A DNA stretch of 5,372 bases, taken from contig CP070801.1 in NCBI GenBank assembly GCA_020343575.1, positions 809,381 to 814,752 of the forward strand, given 5' to 3'. The position numbers and the translations under genes are program-made. The notes beneath the pieces are model-generated. The model was not told where the DNA came from and made no database searches. It saw only the letters and a list, made by a program, of their open reading frames with translations. The DNA is from Candidatus Aenigmatarchaeota archaeon (GTDB taxonomy: Archaea > Aenigmatarchaeota > Aenigmatarchaeia > QMZP01). This document shows, piece after piece, positions 1 to 5,311 of this stretch (position 1 is its first letter; every line of letters begins with the position of its first letter).

Positions 1-229
1 CGGGAACACCAAAGGATTCTGCTCCCTTGTCCAAGGCGGTTTTGACTACCCTGTATGCAATCCTGTCAGAAAAACCATATTCAACATCGTAACCAGCATA
101 CCTCTTCAGGGCGTTGTTAAGCCTCCTACCATTTTTACCCTTTTTAGAAACCCATCTCAGCATTAACCTTGAAAATGGATTTCCGAGCCAGGTGTTCACC
201 ATACTGGCAACCATGTCTGTCTCTGCCAT
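1..229 (-). CDS. N-terminal part of an unidentified protein, possibly an archaeal radical SAM protein (runs off the left edge)
   Basis: An open frame of 76 codons begins at ATG 229-227 and continues past the window edge. The start is supported by AGGGTG upstream with the same 4-base spacing seen for neighbouring genes (GGTGT, then TTTT, then ATG). The protein opens MAETDMVASMVNTWL, is rich in Lys and Arg, and contains NPFSRLMLRW, LNNALKRYAGYD and DKGAESFGVP. I see no signal peptide, membrane segment or Cys motif in this part. From memory, the order 'NPF-R-LLR ... ALxxYxG ... GAExFGV' resembles the N-terminal extension that precedes the CxxxCxxC domain in a group of archaeal radical SAM proteins. 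The diagnostic cysteines would lie outside the window, so this identity is only a guess. It follows gdhA by 75 bases and may have its own weak promoter. Confidence 0.7.
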   Translation of the reverse strand, partial: MAETDMVASMVNTWLGNPFSRLMLRWVSKKGKNGRRLNNALKRYAGYDVEYGFSDRIAYRVVKTALDKGAESFGVP

Positions 230-260
230 AAAAACACCCTGTAGGAGAAATTAATTTTTT

Positions 261-272
261 GTTTTTTAAATG
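261..272 (-). promoter_or_regulatory. Possible weak TATA box for the left-edge gene
   Basis: The minus strand reads CATTTAAAAAAC here, a TATA-like A/T element. Its core starts 41 bases before the ATG at 229, which would give a leader of only about ten bases. The two better promoters in this window have a 52-base spacing and the stronger core TTTATATA, so this one is doubtful. Read-through from gdhA is an alternative. The gap at 230-304 otherwise contains only A/T runs and one short imperfect palindrome. Confidence 0.25.
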
Positions 273-304
273 TTTATTCTACTGTCAATGATATGACATG
301 GAAT

Positions 305-1399
305 TTACATCTTTTCCAAGACCCTTTCCTTTGCGATTTCTAGTGCTGCATCCCTTGGATTTATGTTCCTCTCTTTCGACCTCTCCAGAACCAATCTTGT
401 ATTATCTGTTATCTTTTTATCAACCAGATCGAACATCTCTTTCTCTGTCCCTCCATTGTATTCAACGTAAGATGATATAACACCGCCGGCATTCGCGACG
501 AAGTCAGGAACGATTAGTACACCTTTCTTGTGCAGAACCTCTTCTATTTCAGGCGTCATTGGGATGTTTGATCCCTCTACTATAAGTTTTGCTTTTATCT
601 TGTTAACGTCTCCTGATCGAATCAGATCAGGAATTGCAGCAGGCACAAGTATATCAACAGGAAGGTCGATTATCTTTGAACAAGGACATGGCTTTCCTGG
701 TCTGTAGTTAACCACGGAACCTGTTTCCTTTTTTACCTGGGATAACTTTTCAAAGTCAATCCCACCATCGTTGTATATCACACCCTTGGAATCCGATACA
801 GCAACAACCTTTGCGTTGTCATGCTCTTTCAGGAATCTGGCAACAAAACTCCCCACGTTTCCAAAACCCTCTATCGCTATCTTAGCAGAGCTAAGATCCA
901 AACCTGCGTGCTTGGCTGCAACGTGCATTGCACGGTGTACACCAAAACCTGTTGATCCGAGCTCATGGGGCAGACCACCCATTTCCTTTGGCTTTCCGGT
1001 GCACGCCTTCATGGAACCGTTTGCCTCTGCAAAAGCTCTCATCTCCTCCTGTGCCATGCTCATGTCGGGTCCGGCAACATAGATACTCGGACATATCTCC
1101 TTCAATGCCTTGGAAAACGATTTGACAATCTTCAATTTCTCTTCTTTTGAAATCTTTTTGTCATCAGCAATTACCCCTGATTTTGCTCCACCAAAAGGGA
1201 TTCCTACCAATGCATTTTTCCATGTCATTATTCTTGCTAGAAGTGCGACTTCGTTTTTGGTAACGGATGGTGTCATTCTTATTCCACCCTTCCCGATTCC
1301 CAGCGATGTGTTATCGATTACAACAACACCCCTCATCCCAGTCTTTGGGTCATAAACCCTCATAACCTTCTCTGGTCCAAAATTATCGTACTCTGTCAT
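305..1399 (-). CDS. gdhA: Short glutamate/leucine-type amino acid dehydrogenase, glutamate most likely
   Basis: Cytoplasmic NAD(P)-dependent oxidative deaminase, probably interconverting glutamate and 2-oxoglutarate plus ammonia. Visible motifs are KGGIR (Lys37), MTWKNA (Lys61), GGAK with the expected catalytic Lys73, PDMS with Asp112, the Rossmann loop GFGNVG (178-183) and NAGGV (303-307) followed by Ser310. Lys37 and Ser310 match the residues that bind the glutamate side-chain carboxylate in hexameric glutamate dehydrogenases; leucine dehydrogenase has Leu at the Lys position. At 364 residues it is shorter than usual glutamate dehydrogenases (about 415-450) and matches leucine dehydrogenase in length and N-terminal layout (FGPEKVMRVYDPKTG). 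Substrate is therefore inferred. A CPC motif (238-240) sits before the second half of the NAD domain. The ATG lies 4 bases after the iscU stop, and that stop codon is inside the GGTGA ribosome binding site, implying translational coupling. Confidence 0.93.
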   Translation of the reverse strand: MTEYDNFGPEKVMRVYDPKTGMRGVVVIDNTSLGIGKGGIRMTPSVTKNEVALLARIMTWKNALVGIPFGGAKSGVIADDKKISKEEKLKIVKSFSKALKEICPSIYVAGPDMSMAQEEMRAFAEANGSMKACTGKPKEMGGLPHELGSTGFGVHRAMHVAAKHAGLDLSSAKIAIEGFGNVGSFVARFLKEHDNAKVVAVSDSKGVIYNDGGIDFEKLSQVKKETGSVVNYRPGKPCPCSKIIDLPVDILVPAAIPDLIRSGDVNKIKAKLIVEGSNIPMTPEIEEVLHKKGVLIVPDFVANAGGVISSYVEYNGGTEKEMFDLVDKKITDNTRLVLERSKERNINPRDAALEIAKERVLEKM

Positions 1400-1403
1400 A
1401 GAA

Positions 1404-1796
1404 TCACCTTCTTTTCTTATTTTTCTTGTAATTCTCTATTGCCCTTTTAAGGGCCTGTGTAGCAAGAACAGAACAGTGAATCTTCTGTGGTGGTAAACCC
1501 TCAACAACATCGACTATGTCCTTATTTGTTAACTTCTCTGCTTCCTCAATGGTTTTTCCCTTCGCAAGTTCTGTAATAGCGGAGGACGTCGCTATGGCTG
1601 CAACGCACCCGAAGGTCTTGACCTTGATGTCCTTTATTATCTCCTTACCTTTTTTGTTCTTGCCAACCCTTATGTAGAGCCACATCACATCCCCACAAAT
1701 AGGGTTTCCGATCTTCCCGACCCCGTCTGGGTTTTTCATCTCTCCCATGTTCTTGGGATGCTGGAACAGTTCCATAACCTTTTTCGAATACACCAT
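1404..1796 (-). CDS. iscU: Iron-sulfur cluster scaffold protein, IscU/NifU N-terminal type
   Basis: Scaffold on which Fe-S clusters are built from sulfur delivered by the adjacent cysteine desulfurase, then passed to target proteins. This single-domain protein has 130 residues. All expected cluster residues are present: Cys34 and Asp36 in NPICGDVMW, Cys64 in KTFGCVAAIATSS, and His107-Cys108 in KIHCSVLA. LPPQK (101-105) sits where bacterial IscU carries the LPPVK chaperone-recognition motif. The C-terminal tail is basic (KKNKKRR). The frame stays open up to a TTG at 1817, but that overlaps the nifS stop and lacks a ribosome binding site. ATG 1796 has AAGGTGA at the standard spacing and gives the normal family N-terminus (MVYSKKVMEL). 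It lies 11 bases after nifS and 4 bases before gdhA, in one operon. Confidence 0.95.
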   Translation of the reverse strand: MVYSKKVMELFQHPKNMGEMKNPDGVGKIGNPICGDVMWLYIRVGKNKKGKEIIKDIKVKTFGCVAAIATSSAITELAKGKTIEEAEKLTNKDIVDVVEGLPPQKIHCSVLATQALKRAIENYKKNKKRR

Positions 1797-1800
1797 GTTA

Positions 1801-1807
1801 TCACCTT
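1801..1807 (-). promoter_or_regulatory. Ribosome binding site that fixes the iscU start
   Basis: AAGGTGA immediately follows the TGA stop of nifS and leaves 4 bases before ATG 1796. It decides for that ATG over the upstream TTG at 1817, which lies within the end of nifS. Confidence 0.8.
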
Positions 1808-2971
1808 TCACTCCCAACCTTTCTTGAACGGACTTATCTTTCTCAATTCATTCACAACTTTCGGAACGCTTTTGATAACATAATCTATATCCTTTTCTCT
1901 TGTATATCTACCCATGGTTATTCTCAGTGAACCATGCGCTTGTTTTGGACTCAATCCTATTGATGTTAGGACGTGGGAAGCTTTGAGATCTCTAGATGAA
2001 CACGCAGATCCTGTAGACGCTTCTATACCCAACATATCCAGTCTCAGAATTAAAGCCTCACCCTCTATGAAATCGAACCTGAAATTTGTGTTCCCAGGAA
2101 GCCTTTTCTCAGGATGCCCGCTAAGATAGGAGTTTGGAATTTTTAAAATACCCTCCACGAGCCTGTTCCTCATCTTACTGAGTCTCCTTGCCTCCTTCCC
2201 CATTTCCTTGCTTGCGATTTCACAGGCCTTTGCGAATCCCACAATTCCGGCAACATTTTCCGTTCCAGATCTTCTACCAGATTCGTGTCCCCCACCATGT
2301 AGAAGGGGTTCTATCTTAACACCCTTCCTCACATATAACAATCCAACGCCCTTTGGTCCATAGATTTTATGGGAACTTGCGGATAACATATCTATTTTCA
2401 TCTTTTTAACGTCTATTGGAATCTTACAAAAGCTCTGTACAGCATCGGTATGAAAATAAATACCTTTCTCTCTACATATCTTTCCAATCTCCTCAATGGG
2501 TTCTAGGGTTCCAATCTCGTTGTTGGCATGCATTATTGAAACAAGAATGGTTTCTTTTCTGATAGATTTCTTGAGTTGGTTTAGATCGACAATTCCATAT
2601 TTATCAACATCCAGATACGTTATTTCGAATTCCTGCTTCTCCAGGAACTCACAAGTCTCCATGATCGCTTTATGTTCAATCTTGCTGGTTATTATGTGAT
2701 TTCCTTTTTCCTTGTTTGCCAGGGCAACACCAATCAGAGCCAGATTATCGGATTCTGTTCCACCTGATGTGAAAACAATTTCATTCGGTTCAGCATTTAT
2801 GATATTTGCGATCTTTTTCCTGGAGTTCTCCATTGCCAACCTTGCCTGCTGGCCCATACTGTAGAGTGAGGAAGCGTTTCCGAACTCCTTGCTGAAGTAT
2901 GGCTTCATATCCTCCAATACCCTGGAATCTACCGGTGTCGTTGCAGCGTAATCAAGGTATACTTTTTCCAT
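1808..2971 (-). CDS. nifS: Cysteine desulfurase, NifS/IscS family
   Basis: PLP enzyme that converts cysteine to alanine and passes the sulfur as a persulfide to IscU, encoded directly downstream. The 387-residue length is normal. Visible family motifs are YLDYAATTPVD at the N-terminus, TSGGTESDNLA (68-78), His100 in SKIEHKAI, HANNEIGT (148-155), Asp175 and Gln179 in HTDAVQ, the PLP lysine Lys202 in SSHKIYGPKG, RRSGTEN (233-239) and the catalytic loop STGSACSS with Cys324. The long loop around that Cys marks the class I NifS/IscS group rather than the SufS group. The ATG is preceded by GGGGTGA with a 4-base gap. It is the first gene of a three-gene operon, behind a good archaeal TATA box. NifS and IscS cannot be told apart from the sequence; no nitrogenase genes are visible, so a housekeeping role is likely. 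Confidence 0.96.
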   Translation of the reverse strand: MEKVYLDYAATTPVDSRVLEDMKPYFSKEFGNASSLYSMGQQARLAMENSRKKIANIINAEPNEIVFTSGGTESDNLALIGVALANKEKGNHIITSKIEHKAIMETCEFLEKQEFEITYLDVDKYGIVDLNQLKKSIRKETILVSIMHANNEIGTLEPIEEIGKICREKGIYFHTDAVQSFCKIPIDVKKMKIDMLSASSHKIYGPKGVGLLYVRKGVKIEPLLHGGGHESGRRSGTENVAGIVGFAKACEIASKEMGKEARRLSKMRNRLVEGILKIPNSYLSGHPEKRLPGNTNFRFDFIEGEALILRLDMLGIEASTGSACSSRDLKASHVLTSIGLSPKQAHGSLRITMGRYTREKDIDYVIKSVPKVVNELRKISPFKKGWE

Positions 2972-3010
2972 GATTTCACCCCATAAGTCTCATAAATTAA
3001 AAACTGTGAA

Positions 3011-3025
3011 AATAATATATAAAGC
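3011..3025 (-). promoter_or_regulatory. Archaeal promoter (TATA box) of the nifS-iscU-gdhA operon
   Basis: The minus strand reads GCTTTATATATTATT in the 79-base gap between the ferredoxin and nifS. The TTTATATA core begins at 3023, 52 bases before the nifS ATG. Transcription would then start about 20-25 bases before the ATG, leaving room for the GGGGTGA ribosome binding site. No properly spaced bacterial -35 element is visible. No operator repeat is visible either, so an Fe-S-sensing repressor site cannot be claimed. Confidence 0.65.
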
Positions 3026-3031
3026 TACTGG

Positions 3032-3039
3032 CAAAAAAT
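3032..3039 (-). terminator. Possible oligo-T terminator after the ferredoxin gene
   Basis: The minus strand reads ATTTTTTG, a six-T run 12 bases past the ferredoxin stop codon and just before the next promoter. Archaeal RNA polymerase can terminate on T runs without a hairpin. The run is short and no stem is visible, so the call is weak. Confidence 0.35.
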
Positions 3040-3050
3040 GGAGCAGGTTT

Positions 3051-3254
3051 CTATTTCGGTTTCACCAGTTTTATTGCCGTTACCGGACAGTTCTCTACAC
3101 AGGCATTGCATTCAACACAGTTCTCTGGTCTTGCCACGTGGGATTTCCCATCCTTCAGTTCAAAAACGTTCTGCGGACATACAGAGACGCATGCCCCACA
3201 GCCTATGCACTTTTTCTTGTCAACCTTCGGAACCTTGTGGTCTATCTTTGCCAT
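3051..3254 (-). CDS. 2[4Fe-4S] ferredoxin
   Basis: Small soluble low-potential electron carrier of 67 residues. It has two complete cluster motifs: Cys16, 19, 22 and 26 followed by Pro, and Cys46, 49, 52 and 56 followed by Pro, the classic CxxCxxCxxxCP pair. A 19-residue spacer (PQNVFELKDG onward) separates them. Unlike clostridial ferredoxins, the polypeptide is basic: by my count 12 Lys/Arg against 7 Asp/Glu, with a Lys-rich N-terminus and a KPK end. The ATG follows AGTGA with a 4-base gap, and the gene starts 13 bases after the DUF1858 gene, so the two are probably cotranscribed. The partner is unknown. Neighbours suggest possible donation to the CxxC protein, NrdG or Fe-S assembly, but this is inference. 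Confidence 0.95.
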   Translation of the reverse strand: MAKIDHKVPKVDKKKCIGCGACVSVCPQNVFELKDGKSHVARPENCVECNACVENCPVTAIKLVKPK

Positions 3255-3267
3255 AAAATCACTTTTT

Positions 3268-3519
3268 TTATTTTTTGTTTCCCTTCTTTATATTTTTGAC
3301 AAGATTGTTCATCTCACTCAGCATAGACTCTATTTCTTTTTCAGACATTCCATGAGCCTTTGCTCCCTGCTCCAGGGTTTCCCATGCAGCCACATGGCAG
3401 CCAACGCAATGCAGACCACGCTTAAGCATCACCTCTACGGTTTCCGGATACTTCTTTATAATATCCCCGAGTGTCATGTCCTTTGTTACCTTCCCCTTCT
3501 TTTCAGCTTTCTTTCCCAT
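3268..3519 (-). CDS. Small DUF1858 / hybrid-cluster-protein-associated redox disulfide protein
   Basis: An 83-residue soluble protein with a Lys-rich N-terminus, then MTLGDIIKKYPETVEVMLKR (15-34), then the signature HCVGCHVAAWETLEQGAKAHG, with a CxxC pair Cys38/Cys41 flanked by His37 and His42. From memory this matches DUF1858 (TIGR03980-like), a small domain proposed to carry a redox-active disulfide and often found near hybrid cluster proteins; its biochemical role is not established. The frame stays open to a GTG at 3558, but that lies inside or upstream of the expected transcription start. ATG 3519 has GAGGTGA 5 bases away and is chosen. It is followed by the ferredoxin gene and preceded by its own TATA box. 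The CxxC could accept electrons from the ferredoxin (inference). Confidence 0.9.
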   Translation of the reverse strand: MGKKAEKKGKVTKDMTLGDIIKKYPETVEVMLKRGLHCVGCHVAAWETLEQGAKAHGMSEKEIESMLSEMNNLVKNIKKGNKK

Positions 3520-3524
3520 GAACT

Positions 3525-3531
3525 TCACCTC
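3525..3531 (-). promoter_or_regulatory. Ribosome binding site that fixes the DUF1858 start
   Basis: GAGGTGA lies 5 bases before ATG 3519. It supports that ATG over the GTG at 3558, which falls about 13 bases below the start of the TATA core and so probably upstream of the transcript start. Confidence 0.8.
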
Positions 3532-3559
3532 AATCAAATCTTTCTTTAAATATAACACT

Positions 3560-3571
3560 GTTATATATAAA
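3560..3571 (-). promoter_or_regulatory. Archaeal promoter (TATA box) of the DUF1858-ferredoxin unit
   Basis: The minus strand reads TTTATATATAAC two bases after the nrdG TAA stop codon (3576-3574). The TTTATATA core starts at 3571, 52 bases before ATG 3519, the same spacing as at the nifS promoter. The repeat of core and spacing is the main support. A chance TTGAGG about 17 bases upstream of TATATA is not convincing as a bacterial -35 box. Confidence 0.65.
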
Positions 3572-3573
3572 TA

Positions 3574-4269
3574 TTATGCCCTGACCTCAACCCTATCACA
3601 ATACGGCTTTGCAATATCTGCAAGCTCCCTGAGTTTATCCTCAGGATACGCCTCCTCCTTCTGGTATTCCTTGTTCAGGGTTGCCAGTGACCTGAACTGC
3701 TGGAGACAGTAAAGCTTCGCTCCTTTCAGCCATTTCCCTATTGAGATCAGATCTTCCTCCCTAAAAAGCCTGGGAACCACTGTCGTTCTAAATTCGTAAT
3801 CTATCCCTGATTTGAGAATGAGACTGACACTCCTCCTTATGTTAAGAACATTGACCTTGACCCCTGCAGAATTGCTGTATTTTTTCAAGGGAGCCTTTAT
3901 GTCCATTGCTATGTAGTCCAGAAGCCTGTCTCTTATCAGATGATCGAGCATCTCCGGGTTGCTCCCATTTGTGTCGAGTTTAGCCAGGAACCCCATGGAC
4001 TTTATTTTCTTGATAAACTCAACCAAACCCTCGTGTATGCAGGGTTCCCCTCCTGTTATACACACACCATCTACCCATTTCCTCCTCTTCTTCAGGTGCT
4101 CAAAAACCTTCTTTTCAGGAATGTTCGGTAGCTTTTTATGATTCAGGATGAGATCCGGGTTCTGACAGTAAGGACAACGGAAGTTGCAGTTTGCAACAAA
4201 AACCACAGAACATATTTTGCCTGGGTAATCAATAACTGATGTTTTCTGCAGACCCTTTATCGGTAGCAT
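3574..4269 (-). CDS. nrdG: Anaerobic ribonucleotide reductase activating protein (radical SAM activase)
   Basis: Radical SAM enzyme that uses a [4Fe-4S] cluster and S-adenosylmethionine to create the glycyl radical on NrdD. The 231-residue protein opens with the family pattern LQKTSVIDYPGK, then the cluster motif Cys28, Cys32, Cys35 (CNFRCPYC). The SAM-binding GGEP is at 73-76, KLDTNG at 97-102 and AMDIKAP at 121-127. The C-terminal YCLQQFR (187-193) is typical of the longer NrdG2-type activase (TIGR02495-like). This group activates NrdD but some members may act on other glycyl radical proteins. The ATG follows AGTGA with a 4-base gap. The gene lies 45 bases after the glycyl-radical subunit gene with no clear promoter between, so it is probably cotranscribed with nrdD. 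Its substrate here would be the 50-residue subunit encoded just upstream. Confidence 0.93.
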   Translation of the reverse strand: MLPIKGLQKTSVIDYPGKICSVVFVANCNFRCPYCQNPDLILNHKKLPNIPEKKVFEHLKKRRKWVDGVCITGGEPCIHEGLVEFIKKIKSMGFLAKLDTNGSNPEMLDHLIRDRLLDYIAMDIKAPLKKYSNSAGVKVNVLNIRRSVSLILKSGIDYEFRTTVVPRLFREEDLISIGKWLKGAKLYCLQQFRSLATLNKEYQKEEAYPEDKLRELADIAKPYCDRVEVRA

Positions 4270-4314
4270 AGCATCACTGATGATTCTTTAATTCCAAATA
4301 AGAATAATTACAGA

Positions 4315-4467
4315 TCAGGTTTTCAGTTTGCGCTTTAACGCCTTCTTTTCTATAAACACAAACCTATCCTTGAACTCCTCTTTTTTACCATCATTCCACA
4401 TGTTCACTGGTCTGAAGTACCCAACAACCCTTGAAAAGACCTCACATTCTTGTTTACATTTTGTCAT
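4315..4467 (-). CDS. nrdD: Separate glycyl-radical subunit (C-terminal tail) of anaerobic ribonucleotide reductase NrdD
   Basis: A 50-residue gene containing the tail that normally ends NrdD: CEVFSRVVGYFRPV (8-21) and WNDGKKEEFKDR (24-35), then a basic end. Gly16 in RVVGY is the expected glycyl radical site. Cys4 lies five residues before the Glu of EVFS, where a one-piece NrdD, from memory, has the last zinc cysteine; Cys8 is extra. The ATG has a strong GAGGTGAT site with the 4-base spacing standard here, 10 bases after the stop of the large NrdD frame and in a different frame. It therefore looks like a real gene, not a remnant. It must pair with the large subunit and be modified by NrdG, encoded next. 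I recall short database entries of this type in other anaerobes but cannot verify them. A frameshift artefact is less likely. Confidence 0.85.
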   Translation of the reverse strand: MTKCKQECEVFSRVVGYFRPVNMWNDGKKEEFKDRFVFIEKKALKRKLKT

Positions 4468-4471
4468 CCCA

Positions 4472-4478
4472 TCACCTC
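4472..4478 (-). promoter_or_regulatory. Ribosome binding site for the separate glycyl-radical subunit
   Basis: GAGGTGA, whose first G is the last base of the TAG stop of the large NrdD frame, lies 4 bases before ATG 4467. Its perfect match to the local pattern argues that the small frame is translated independently, probably coupled to termination of the large frame. Confidence 0.8.
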
Positions 4479-5302
4479 TACTTTTTATCCTTAACCTCTA
4501 CTGGACACCTGTGATGTTCACCCCGGACATAACCATGAACAGGGCATATCGAAAATGTGGGGGTTATTGTGAAGTATGGAATCCTGGTGTTGTATGCAAT
4601 TTTTTTTACCAAGGTAATAGCATTCTCCCAAGATGTCATTCTTTCGCCCAGGAACGTATGAAAAACCGTTCCCCCTGTATACAGTAGCTGGATATCGTTC
4701 TGATGTTCCAAAGCCTCCACAACATCATCAGTGCAACCCACAGGAAGCTGGGTCGAATTTGTGAGATACGGGAACTTTTTACCAGACGTTATTATGTCAG
4801 GATACATCTTCTTGTCCTCCCTTGCAAGCCTGTATGAGGCTCCTTCTGCAGGAGTTGCCTCTATATTGTAAAGGTTTCCTGTCTCCTGCTGGAACTCCCT
4901 GATATTTTCCCTCATAAATTTCAGCGTATCTATTGCCAGCTTTTTACCCTCCGAAGATGCTATATCCTTTCCAATCAGATTAAGGCATGCCTCATTCATA
5001 CCACAGAGACCTATAGTTGAGAAATGGTTGTTGAAGTTTCCGAGGTAAACCTTTGTGTATGGCATTAGACCGTTTTTGAGGTTATTCTCGATAACCTTCC
5101 TCTTTACCTCCAGCGAATCTTTCGCCATCGCCATGTAATGTCTGATTTTCTCAAAAAACTCATCTCTGTTCTTTGCCCCGTAACCATAGCGGTTCAGGTT
5201 TAGAGTAACAACACCTATTGATCCTGTTGAATCACCTGCCGCGAATACATGCCCAGGTCTGTTTATGAGTTCTTTCTGATTCATGTTCAGCCAGCAGCAC
5301 AT
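4478..5302 (-). CDS. nrdD: Anaerobic (class III) ribonucleoside-triphosphate reductase, C-terminal half of the catalytic chain, downstream of an in-frame stop
   Basis: NrdD reduces ribonucleotides to deoxyribonucleotides without oxygen by glycyl and thiyl radicals. From ATG 5302 the frame encodes 274 residues: MCC at 1-3 (normally inside the protein, on the active-site finger loop with the thiyl cysteine), AAGDSTGSIGVVTLNLNR (21-38), NHFSTIGLCGMNEACLN (92-108), YNIEATPAEGASYRLAR (145-161), TNSTQLPVG (181-189), LYTGGTVFH (207-215) and FSICPVHGY (250-258). Family members have about 600-700 residues, and homology continues upstream through a TAA at 5314-5312. ATG 5302 lacks the local GGTGA pattern, so it is probably not a natural start. 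Trp4 replaces the Arg I expect after MCC. The chain ends CPVEVKDKK: Cys253, His256 and Cys266 remain of the zinc site but Glu269 replaces the last Cys. The glycyl-radical tail is the next gene. Confidence 0.85.
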   Translation of the reverse strand: MCCWLNMNQKELINRPGHVFAAGDSTGSIGVVTLNLNRYGYGAKNRDEFFEKIRHYMAMAKDSLEVKRKVIENNLKNGLMPYTKVYLGNFNNHFSTIGLCGMNEACLNLIGKDIASSEGKKLAIDTLKFMRENIREFQQETGNLYNIEATPAEGASYRLAREDKKMYPDIITSGKKFPYLTNSTQLPVGCTDDVVEALEHQNDIQLLYTGGTVFHTFLGERMTSWENAITLVKKIAYNTRIPYFTITPTFSICPVHGYVRGEHHRCPVEVKDKK

Positions 5303-5311
5303 TGCCCTTAT

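Noticed and set aside
283..298. Short inverted repeat TGTCA-6 bases-TGACA after gdhA, as an operator or terminator
   Set aside because: The arms are only 5 bases long, there is no following T run on the minus strand, and nothing else supports a regulatory role.
298..480. Plus-strand open frames throughout the window, such as 298-480, 771-1082 and 3106-3549
   Set aside because: They lie opposite well-identified minus-strand genes, have low-complexity Ser/Phe/Leu-rich translations and lack ribosome binding sites; they are shadows.
1797..1817. Upstream TTG start for iscU
   Set aside because: It overlaps the end of nifS and has no ribosome binding site, while ATG 1796 has both the motif and the normal family N-terminus.
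4468..4492. Programmed +1 frameshift on the AAAAA run before the large NrdD stop, fusing it to the glycyl-radical tail
   Set aside because: A +1 shift would open a continuous frame, but the small frame has its own ideal ribosome binding site and ATG, and the fusion would insert an extra linker between the zinc ligands. Separate translation is simpler.
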